A stretch of DNA of 28,177 nt from an uncultured Faecalibacterium sp. (GTDB lineage: Bacteria; Bacillota; Clostridia; Oscillospirales; Ruminococcaceae). The stretch lies in the NCBI GenBank assembly GCA_934525325.1, contig CAKSZE010000015.1:1-28177 (forward strand). Reading direction: 5' to 3'. Shown here piece by piece: positions 13,497-19,192 of this stretch. Each line of letters starts with the position of its first letter. The first letter of the stretch is position 1. The notes below the pieces were generated by a model. It worked only from the letters and a program-made list of their open reading frames with translations. It did not search any database and was not told the origin of the DNA. Position numbers and translations under genes: made by a program.

Positions 13497-14219
13497 ATGC
13501 ACATTCTGGTCTGTGACGATGATGCAGTCTTTGCTGCGCAGATGGACGAGTACATCTCGGAGTGGTTCCGCGCCCGGGAGATCCAGGTGCAGAGCACCGT
13601 CTGCACCAGCGGCGAGCAGCTGCTTGCCACCCCGGAACTGGAACGCTACCAGCTTGCGTTTCTGGATGTAGACCTGAAAACCACCGACGGCATTGCGCTG
13701 GGGCGCAAGCTGCGGCAGGCTGCCCCGGATATCGTGCTGGTGTACATCTCGGCTTATCTGGAGTTTGCGCCGCAGGGCTACACGGTCAATGCCTACCGCT
13801 ATCTGCTCAAGCGGGATATTGCAGCCCAGCTGCCCAGCTGTCTGGAGGATATTTTCTCCGGCATGACCGACCCCCGAAAAACGCTGGAGGTGCACCACAA
13901 TCGCACCACCAGCGAGATCCCGCTGGATCAGATCTATTATCTGGAAAGCAATCTGCGGCAGATCAATGTCTACGGCGATATCCCGCACCAGCCCATCTGC
14001 ACCTTTTATGGCAAGATCGCGGATCTTCCCGCCATGCTGTACGAAAACGGCTTTTTGCAGGTGGGGCGCAGCGATGTGGTCAACCTGCAATATGTGCGCT
14101 CCATCCGCAACTATAAGGTGGAGCTGCGCAGCGGGGTAGAACTGAACGCGAGCCGACAGGATTTTCCGGCTATCCGCAGCGCATGGCTGGAATGGAAGGG
14201 GCAGTTCGGCAATGAATGA
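13497..14219 (+). CDS. LytTR-family response regulator (AgrA/LytR-type)
   Basis: A 240-residue transcription regulator. The receiver domain (about 1-120) has the acidic pocket at D7-D9, the phosphorylated aspartate D57 in LAFLDVDL, the switch residue in VYISAYLEFA and the conserved lysine in YLLKRD. The LytTR DNA-binding domain follows (about 130-235), with the start SEIPLDQIYYLES and the core VGRSDVVNLQYVRSI. Such regulators bind paired 9-bp direct repeats upstream of their targets. GGAGG precedes ATG 13497. The stop overlaps the kinase start by 8 bases, so the two are co-translated partners. Confidence 0.93.
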   Translation: MHILVCDDDAVFAAQMDEYISEWFRAREIQVQSTVCTSGEQLLATPELERYQLAFLDVDLKTTDGIALGRKLRQAAPDIVLVYISAYLEFAPQGYTVNAYRYLLKRDIAAQLPSCLEDIFSGMTDPRKTLEVHHNRTTSEIPLDQIYYLESNLRQINVYGDIPHQPICTFYGKIADLPAMLYENGFLQVGRSDVVNLQYVRSIRNYKVELRSGVELNASRQDFPAIRSAWLEWKGQFGNE

Positions 14220-15504
14220 AGAATTCTGGCGCTGGTATGTGTACGGCCACTGGGTCTGCATAACCCAATGGGTCGGCTTTATCATGGTGGAATATGCTTA
14301 CCTTGGCAAAGGCAGGGTAAAGCACCCGCTGGTGTGGTCCGGCGTTATGACCATGCTCACGATGATCCTCTCGGTCGTGCGCAGCTATGGATTTTTTACG
14401 CCGATGGCAGTGGTTTACACGCTTCTTTTTCTGTTCATCACCGTCATGCTGTTTGGCGGTACGCAGGGGCAAAAGTTTACCGCCTGCCTGATCAACGGCA
14501 CGATGTGCCTGTTGGTCGAAAACAGTATGCGGTATGTCATATCGTGGATACTGAAGTGTGAGCTGCAGCAGGTCATCCGGCGCGCAGATTGCCTGATTAT
14601 CATGGCAGTCGCAAATCTGGTAGTCAGTGCGGGCGTTTCCTTCTTTGTGGGAAAGTGGCGCCGACATAATGCACTGGAGCCCTTGCAGGCGCTGGTTATG
14701 AGCTTTTTCCCGGGCGTGGTCGTGGTGCTGAACATTCTGCTCATGCTCACGGATAACAACAAAAGGGCCACCATGGCCACAATGGGGATGACGGTGGGGC
14801 TTACGGTGGCTGTCATGGTGCATCTGTGCATCGTAGCGATGTTTAACGATCAGGTCATGCAGCGGCGCAGTCTGCATTTTCAGGCCGAATTGGAGCAGCA
14901 GCGGGCCTCGGCTTTGCTGGATTCCTACACCGCCCAGCGCCGTCTGACCCATGAGTTCACCAACCATATCGGTGCGCTGCGTGCTTTGTTGGCGCAGGGA
15001 GATGTGGCCGGTGCACAGAACTATATTGCCGGTGTGGATAAGGCTGTGGCGGCCAGCACCACCATTATGGATACGCACAACCCGCTGCTGGATTCCATCC
15101 TGACCCGCAAGTATGAGGAGGCCGCCCGGCAGGGCGTAAGCGTGTATTTTGACCTTTGTGATATGCGGGATTTTCCCTTAAGCGGGGTGGATATGGTCAC
15201 CGTGCTGGCAAATCTGCTGGATAACGCCATCTGTGCCGCAGCGCAGGCGTACCCGCCGGAGGTGTATGTGCGGGTGCGCAAAACGGGGGAGGAATATCTT
15301 CTCTCGGTGCGCAACCGGGTGCAGCGGGATGTGGAGCTGCCGCCGGACGGCCAGCTGCCCCGCACCACCCGCAAGGAGCCCGGCCACGGCATGGGGCTTT
15401 CCAACGTGCGGGATGTGCTGCTGCGCCACGGCGCAGAGTATACCCTGAGCTGCCGGGACAATTGGTTTCGCTTTACCTGTGCGGTGCCCACCGACAATTC
15501 ATGA
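14212..15504 (+). CDS. Membrane sensor histidine kinase, GHKL/AgrC-type (HPK10)
   Basis: A 430-residue kinase with about six membrane segments in the first 220 residues. A dimerisation helix carries the probable phosphorylated histidine in RLTHEFTNHIGAL, and a GHKL ATPase domain has NLLDNAICAA (N box) and HGMGLSNVRDVLLRHG (G box). This is the AgrC/ComD group, which usually senses peptides or cell-envelope signals, and it pairs with the LytTR regulator just upstream. No agrB-like processing protein or peptide precursor is visible nearby, so the ligand is unknown. It ends 66 bases before a candidate small-RNA start. The first ATG (14212) lies inside the regulator's end; no better start is seen. 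Confidence 0.92.
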   Translation: MNEEFWRWYVYGHWVCITQWVGFIMVEYAYLGKGRVKHPLVWSGVMTMLTMILSVVRSYGFFTPMAVVYTLLFLFITVMLFGGTQGQKFTACLINGTMCLLVENSMRYVISWILKCELQQVIRRADCLIIMAVANLVVSAGVSFFVGKWRRHNALEPLQALVMSFFPGVVVVLNILLMLTDNNKRATMATMGMTVGLTVAVMVHLCIVAMFNDQVMQRRSLHFQAELEQQRASALLDSYTAQRRLTHEFTNHIGALRALLAQGDVAGAQNYIAGVDKAVAASTTIMDTHNPLLDSILTRKYEEAARQGVSVYFDLCDMRDFPLSGVDMVTVLANLLDNAICAAAQAYPPEVYVRVRKTGEEYLLSVRNRVQRDVELPPDGQLPRTTRKEPGHGMGLSNVRDVLLRHGAEYTLSCRDNWFRFTCAVPTDNS

Positions 15505-15554
15505 CATCTGCACCGTCAGAATATGACAGTTTGTGTGCAACAGAAGCGTAACTC

Positions 15555-15563
15555 TGCTATACT
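15555..15563 (+). promoter_or_regulatory. Extended -10 promoter of the candidate small RNA
   Basis: TGC-TATACT is an extended -10 box. The matching -35 is weak (GTGCAA or TGTGCA at 17-18 bases). Transcription is expected at 15570, exactly where the RNA's closing helix begins. Confidence 0.5.
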
Positions 15564-15569
15564 AAAGCC

Positions 15570-15702
15570 AGTAAAGGAAGCCTTCCGTGCGGACATGGTC
15601 ACGTTGCGGTGGGAGGGGAGCACCCTTCTTTTTAAGAGCTTTGTTGCTGGATGGAAAAACAGCCTGCGGTGCGTGTAAGCGGGCTGTCTACCTTTGCTTT
15701 TT
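15570..15702 (+). ncRNA. Candidate structured small RNA, about 133 nt
   Basis: The expected 5' end AGTAAAGG (15570-15577) pairs fully, with one G-U, with CCTTTGCT (15691-15698), followed by TTTT (15699-15702). The two ends of the transcript would therefore close a helix that also serves as terminator. Inside are a hairpin GAGGGG-AGCA-CCCTTC (15613-15628) and a 9-bp hairpin (15659-15667 with 15679-15687) whose loop is GGTGCGTGTAA. There is no convincing open frame. Paired ends are typical of stable RNAs such as 6S, but I could not match it to 6S, SRP, RNase P, tmRNA or any riboswitch I know. Promoter position, paired ends and U tract agree with each other, which is the whole case. Confidence 0.4.
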
Positions 15703-15883
15703 GGGCTGTGCAGGAATGCGCAGTACCTTGCTGACGGGACTTTCTGCGGCGGGCCTTTTTGGGGGTTGTAGTCGATAAAGTTACTCGATGCGTCGCAATT
15801 CCGGCTCTGTCTGCTGTACGGGAATGGCATGGGCAGGCCGGGGTATCGTGCGCTGCAAAGAGTTCCGTCAGTTTTTTTTGTGT

Positions 15884-15932
15884 AAAAAAGGACTGCTCTA
15901 CATGGGTTTTGCCCAGTAGAACAGTCCTTTTT
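15884..15932. terminator. Two-way intrinsic terminator in the gap
   Basis: AAAAAAGGACTG-C-TCTAC pairs with GTAGA-A-CAGTCCTTTTT (15884-15901 with 15916-15932, one internal mismatch) around a GGG/CCC-bearing loop. A on one side and T on the other let it work in either direction. It separates the plus-strand kinase and RNA from minus-strand pyrI transcripts. Confidence 0.85.
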
Positions 15933-16045
15933 ATGTGTTATGATCTCTCGGTCATCGCTGCGCTCTGCCGATTTCCTCAAAGAAAAACTTTGGCTCTATA
16001 AACCAACGGATGAAAAAGCTTTCGATGATGGGATGCTTTCCTGAT

Positions 16046-16102
16046 GCGGCGGTCTGCCCGCCGCGCGACTGTTTCCGTAGGAAACCAGCGCGGCAGCTGC
16101 CG
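16046..16102 (-). repeat. Cluster of GC-rich hairpins
   Basis: Three perfect or near-perfect palindromes follow one another: GCGGCGG/CCGCCGC (16046-16052 with 16058-16064), then CCGCG plus GTTTCC against GGAAAC plus CGCGG (16061-16065 and 16071-16076 with 16080-16085 and 16089-16093, loop GTA), then CGGCAGCTGCCG (16091-16102). They overlap, so only some can form at one time. They adjoin repeat element copy 2 and are absent beside copy 1. Confidence 0.65.
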
Positions 16103-16114
16103 TTTCCTTTGAGT

Positions 16115-16226
16115 CCCTCCTGTGAAAAAGCAGCTCAGCCAAGCCCGCAGGCTTGGCTGAGCTGCAAAACTAAAATGCAATTCCTTAAACTATGCGCAGA
16201 GCGAAGCGGAGCGCATTTAAAATCGT
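16115..16226 (-). repeat. Repeat element copy 2, with the pyrBI terminator
   Basis: The partner of 3030-3143: same CCCTCC-Y-GTGAAAAAGCA left flank, 16-bp stem (16130-16145 with 16150-16165) closed by CGCA, TGCAAA, A+T-rich spacer, ATGCGC/GCGCAT hairpin (16192-16197 with 16211-16216) and AATCGT right end. On the minus strand the stem carries a TGCG loop and is followed by TTTTT (16129-16125), so it terminates the pyrI transcript. It begins 12 bases after the pyrI stop. Confidence 0.75.
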
Positions 16227-16237
16227 AAAAAGCGCAG

Positions 16238-16675
16238 TTACTCCGGCTTTACCTGCAATTCCTGCTCGCAGTAGATGCAGCGGTATTTGCCGTTGGAGCT
16301 CAGCTCAAAGATCTGGTCGCACTCCTCTTCAATGCAGGAGATGCAGCGGGGATTCTTGCAGCGTACAATGTTCACCAGACGCTTGGGGGGCTTGGGCTGC
16401 TCCTTGCGGACAGCCTTGCCGTTCTCAATAATGGTCACGCTGATGTTCGGGTCCAGATAGGCCAGCACATCCAGGTTCAGCCAGGAAGCGTCGCCCTCTA
16501 CCTTGATGATGTCCTTGCGGCCGCTGGCCGTCTTTTTGCTGCGTGCATTCTGGATCAGTGCCACGCTGGCAGTGCGGTTGCCCGCAATGCCCAGCAGGTC
16601 CATCAGACCAACGGCAGTACCTGCCTTGATGTGGTCGATGACAATACCATTCTGGATCTCGTCAATATTCAACAT
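16238..16675 (-). CDS. pyrI: Aspartate carbamoyltransferase regulatory subunit
   Basis: A 145-residue regulatory chain that binds nucleotides (CTP/UTP/ATP in E. coli) and joins catalytic trimers into the allosteric enzyme. The allosteric domain is recognisable (NIDEIQNGIVIDHIKAGTAVGLMDLLG). The zinc domain has four cysteines as CKNPRC and CIYC in the last 45 residues, with an additional CISC-type cysteine in between. ATG 16675 follows the pyrB stop by one base, and its AAGGAGGAG ribosome site lies inside the pyrB end; an upstream in-frame start is unnecessary. Most Bacilli lack pyrI, while many Clostridia have pyrBI, as here. Confidence 0.96.
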   Translation of the reverse strand: MLNIDEIQNGIVIDHIKAGTAVGLMDLLGIAGNRTASVALIQNARSKKTASGRKDIIKVEGDASWLNLDVLAYLDPNISVTIIENGKAVRKEQPKPPKRLVNIVRCKNPRCISCIEEECDQIFELSSNGKYRCIYCEQELQVKPE

Positions 16676-16676
16676 A

Positions 16677-17618
16677 TCAGTTCTCCTCCTTCGGTGCTTT
16701 GGGGTCTGCAAGCCCCAGCAGGGTCATGATCAGTGCCATGCGGACATAAACGCCGTTCTGCACCTGCTCAAAATAGGCGGCGCGGGGGTCATCGTCCACA
16801 TCCAGTGCGATCTCGTTTACGCGGGGCAGGGGATGCAGTACCGCCATGGTAGGCTTAGCCTGCGACATCTTTTCGCGGGTCAGCACATAGCTGTTCTTCA
16901 GGCGGATGTAGTCCTCCTCGTTGAAGAAGCGCTCCTTCTGCACGCGGGTCATATACAGGATGTCCAGCTCCGGCATGGACTCCTCCAGACTGCGGGTCTC
17001 CTTGTAGGGGATGCCGTTGGCCTCCAGCACATCGTTGATGATATAATCCGGCACCCGCAGCTCCTCCGGGCTGATCAGCACAAAGCGCACGTTCTTGCAG
17101 CGCGCCATGGTCTTGAGCAGGGAGTGGACAGTGCGGCCGAATTTCAGATCGCCGCACAGACCAATGGTCAGATCATCCAGCTTTCCCATGCGGCGGCGGA
17201 TGGTCATCAGGTCGGTCAGGGTCTGGGTGGGGTGCTGGTGGCCGCCGTCACCGGCGTTGATCACCGGAATGCGGGAATAGCGGGAGGCACGCAGCGGTGC
17301 GCCCTCCTTGGGGTGGCGCATGGCAACGATATCGGCATAGCAGGACACTACCCGGATGGTGTCGGCTACGCTCTCGCCCTTGGTGGCGCTGGACACGTTC
17401 TCGCTGGGGAAGCCCAGCACATGACCGCCCAAGTTCAGCATAGCCGCCTCAAAGGACAGGCGGGTGCGGGTGGAGGGCTCGTAGAACAAGGTAGCCAGCT
17501 TTTTGTGGTTGGCCACCTCCTGATAGGCGGCAGGGTCGGCGCAGATACGGTCGGCAAGATCAAGCAGCTGTGTGATCTCCTGCTGGGTGAGATCCAAGGG
17601 ATCGATCAGATGACGCAT
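16677..17618 (-). CDS. pyrB: Aspartate carbamoyltransferase catalytic subunit
   Basis: A 313-residue cytosolic enzyme that joins carbamoyl phosphate and aspartate to carbamoyl-aspartate, the committed step of UMP synthesis. Carbamoyl-phosphate contacts are present: [13 protein letters not shown] (from about residue 45), SSATKGES, and [15 protein letters not shown]. The aspartate-side motif is [10 protein letters not shown]. Length is normal. GGAGG lies 9 bases before ATG 17618. It is followed by pyrI and preceded by a GntR gene 17 bases upstream, making a three-gene minus-strand operon. Confidence 0.97.
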   Translation of the reverse strand: MRHLIDPLDLTQQEITQLLDLADRICADPAAYQEVANHKKLATLFYEPSTRTRLSFEAAMLNLGGHVLGFPSENVSSATKGESVADTIRVVSCYADIVAMRHPKEGAPLRASRYSRIPVINAGDGGHQHPTQTLTDLMTIRRRMGKLDDLTIGLCGDLKFGRTVHSLLKTMARCKNVRFVLISPEELRVPDYIINDVLEANGIPYKETRSLEESMPELDILYMTRVQKERFFNEEDYIRLKNSYVLTREKMSQAKPTMAVLHPLPRVNEIALDVDDDPRAAYFEQVQNGVYVRMALIMTLLGLADPKAPKEEN

Positions 17619-17635
17619 AGATAGGATACCTCCGT

Positions 17636-18391
17636 TTAAAGCAGTTTGCGTAAGATGGAAAAATCAAAAAAGTTCGTGTAGTAGCTCAGCGAGCGCATCA
17701 CCGGTCTGCACAAACGATTGAAACACACTTCGTCCAGCAGCAGCATGGCCTCGCCCGGGGCAAGCCGCATGGCTGCGCGGATGGCTTCGTCGCCGCAGCT
17801 GGCCTTCAGGTGTGCCACGTTGGAAGAGATCTGCTGGTGGCACTCCTGCTCTAAGATCTCAAAGATGTCGCCGGTCAGGTCGATGCGGGTGTAGTCCCGG
17901 TTGCCGAACAGGCTGCGGGGCAGATAGTCGATGGAATAGATCACCGGGGTGGTGTCGGCAAGGATGCGCTTTTTGATGCAGATCACCTCGTCGCCGACTT
18001 CCAGCGCCAGCGCATGCGCCATCTCCTCGCCTGCACGAAGAAGCATCACCTGAATGCCGTCTGCATGGGGGTAGCTGCCAAAGCTGCGGATCAGCGGGTA
18101 ATATTCCAGTTTCTGGTCCAGACGGCTGCGCAGCCCCAGTACAGCGCGGTTCACCACTGTGCCAATGCCGCGCACTCGTTCCACATAACCGGCGCGCTCC
18201 ATCTCGCTCAGCGCGTCACGGATGACGGTGCGGCTCACCCCCAGCTCGGTGGCAAGGTCTACCTCGGCGGGCAGACGGTCGGCTTGGGCATAGCGCCCGT
18301 TGGACAGCTCCTCCAGCAGGCTTGCAACAACGCGGTCACTGATCACAGCGCCGCCCAAGCGGCTGGACGATGCCAGTGCGGGATCTTTCAT
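17636..18391 (-). CDS. GntR-family regulator with UTRA ligand domain (HutC type)
   Basis: A 251-residue transcription regulator. The N-terminal winged helix-turn-helix (about residues 15-85) reads [34 protein letters not shown] in the recognisable GntR pattern, followed by GIGTVV. A UTRA effector-binding domain follows (about 95-250), with [17 protein letters not shown] typical. ATG 18391 is chosen because GGAGG lies 8 bases upstream; the frame extends further but crosses a leader hairpin and the promoter. It heads the operon with pyrB and pyrI, suggesting a pyrimidine-linked ligand, which is inference. HutC-type regulators usually bind small metabolites and often regulate their own operon. 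Confidence 0.9.
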   Translation of the reverse strand: MKDPALASSSRLGGAVISDRVVASLLEELSNGRYAQADRLPAEVDLATELGVSRTVIRDALSEMERAGYVERVRGIGTVVNRAVLGLRSRLDQKLEYYPLIRSFGSYPHADGIQVMLLRAGEEMAHALALEVGDEVICIKKRILADTTPVIYSIDYLPRSLFGNRDYTRIDLTGDIFEILEQECHQQISSNVAHLKASCGDEAIRAAMRLAPGEAMLLLDEVCFNRLCRPVMRSLSYYTNFFDFSILRKLL

Positions 18392-18404
18392 GGATGGTTC
18401 CTCC

Positions 18405-18432
18405 GTTTCCGGGCGGCAAGCCGCCCCGAACT
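18405..18432 (-). other. Hairpin in the gntR-pyrBI leader
   Basis: TTCGGGGCGG and CCGCCCGGAA (minus strand) pair with one mismatch around CTTG, just before the gntR ribosome site. There is no T run, so it is not an intrinsic terminator. A second small palindrome, GGAGG-GAT-CCTCC, lies upstream (about 18450-18462). Confidence 0.6.
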
Positions 18433-18478
18433 TCATACAAACGGGCAGGGAGGATCCCTCCGCAGCCCCTTCTCTCCT

Positions 18479-18520
18479 ATTATAGCATAATTTGACATTT
18501 AGAAAAGCGTCATTTATACT
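18479..18520. promoter_or_regulatory. Overlapping divergent promoters: gntR-pyrBI (-) and GNAT gene (+)
   Basis: Plus strand: TTGACA (18492-18497), a 17-base spacer and TATACT (18515-18520), near consensus, driving the GNAT gene. Minus strand: extended -10 TGC-TATAAT (18487-18479), driving gntR-pyrBI, with no strong -35; that -35 region falls inside the plus-strand promoter. TGAC (18494-18497 side) and GTCA (18509-18512) form an inverted pair inside the plus promoter. One bound regulator could control both directions. Confidence 0.75.
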
Positions 18521-18566
18521 GGAATCTGCTGAAAAGTACGATTTTATTTTGGAGGGCATAGTACAG

Positions 18567-19109
18567 ATGGACTATTTTCTGCAAAAAGTATGCGGCAAGC
18601 CCGCCCGGCAGGCCGTTACCCTGCGGCGCTGCACCCCCGCCGAGGCTCCGGCAGTGTTCGCGCTGCAAAACGAAGTGCGCGCCGCCATGCCGCACCCGGA
18701 GCAGTTCGTGCCGGATACGCTGGAAAACATTACTGACTATCTGCGTACTGGGATATGTATCGGCGCGTGGCAGCAGGGGCGGCTGGGCGCGTACCTCATC
18801 CTGCGTCTGTGCAGACAGAGCGATGAAAACTACGCCGCCTTTCTGGGCGTGCCGAAAAGCCAGTGGCAGCACTGGGCGAATGCGGACAGCGCGGTGGTGC
18901 ACCCAGCCTGGCGGGGCAACGGCCTGCAGCGCGCCATGCTGGAAGCGGCCCTGCCGCTGCTGCCGCCGCAGATCACCCATCTGGGGGCGACCGTCAGCCC
19001 AGATAACGGTTACAGCCTGCGCAACGCACAGGCTTCCGGCTTTGTCATCCGCTGCCGCCGGGAGATGTACGGCGGCTACGACCGCTATCTGCTGGAAAAG
19101 CAGCTGTAA
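18567..19109 (+). CDS. GNAT-family acetyltransferase
   Basis: A 180-residue protein with the GNAT fold. The acetyl-CoA binding loop is seen as VHPAWRGNGLQRAMLEAAL (about residues 110-130), and the following NGYSLRNAQASGFV is the usual closing helix region. Such enzymes move an acetyl group from acetyl-CoA to an amine on a small molecule or protein; the substrate here is unknown. ATG 18567 is used because GGAGGG lies about 10 bases upstream, and the longer frame from 18492 would start in the promoter. It is divergent from gntR-pyrBI and shares its regulatory region. It has no evident terminator, and pcrA has its own promoter 40 bases on. Confidence 0.85.
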   Translation: MDYFLQKVCGKPARQAVTLRRCTPAEAPAVFALQNEVRAAMPHPEQFVPDTLENITDYLRTGICIGAWQQGRLGAYLILRLCRQSDENYAAFLGVPKSQWQHWANADSAVVHPAWRGNGLQRAMLEAALPLLPPQITHLGATVSPDNGYSLRNAQASGFVIRCRREMYGGYDRYLLEKQL

Positions 19110-19125
19110 CTCCCGGTAGTTTTTA

Positions 19126-19154
19126 TGTACAACTATTTTGAAATGTGTTATACT
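19126..19154 (+). promoter_or_regulatory. Promoter of the pcrA operon
   Basis: TGTACA (19126-19131), a 17-base spacer and TATACT (19149-19154), with the helicase start 39 bases downstream. Confidence 0.55.
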
Positions 19155-19192
19155 ATACGGTATGAATAACAGCGAAGGAAACAGGTGAAACC

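Larger units (their letters stand above)
15505..16237. other. 733-base gap without a credible protein gene
   Basis: It holds, in order, an extended -10 promoter (15555-15563), a candidate ~133-nt RNA (15570-15702), a GNRA-loop hairpin (CTGTGCA-GGAA-TGCGCAG, 15706-15723), a two-way terminator (15884-15932), a cluster of GC-rich hairpins (16046-16102) and repeat element copy 2 (16115-16226). Open frames here run through perfect stems and have no ribosome site or family resemblance, so I treat them as non-coding. Confidence 0.7.

Noticed and set aside
15504..15534. LytTR-type direct repeats before the candidate RNA
   Set aside because: ACAGTTTGT (15526-15534) fits a half-site, but the expected partner 21-22 bases away matches only about 4 of 9 positions.
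15587..15778. A 63-codon plus-strand frame
   Set aside because: It overlaps the candidate RNA and its terminator and lacks a ribosome site.
15516..15980. A 154-codon minus-strand frame in the long gap
   Set aside because: It crosses the two-way terminator and the candidate RNA, has no ribosome site, and resembles no family. It is probably a chance frame in non-coding sequence.
15977..16180. A 67-codon minus-strand frame
   Set aside because: It starts inside the 16-bp terminator stem of repeat copy 2 and reads through the hairpin cluster, so it looks like repeat sequence in translation.
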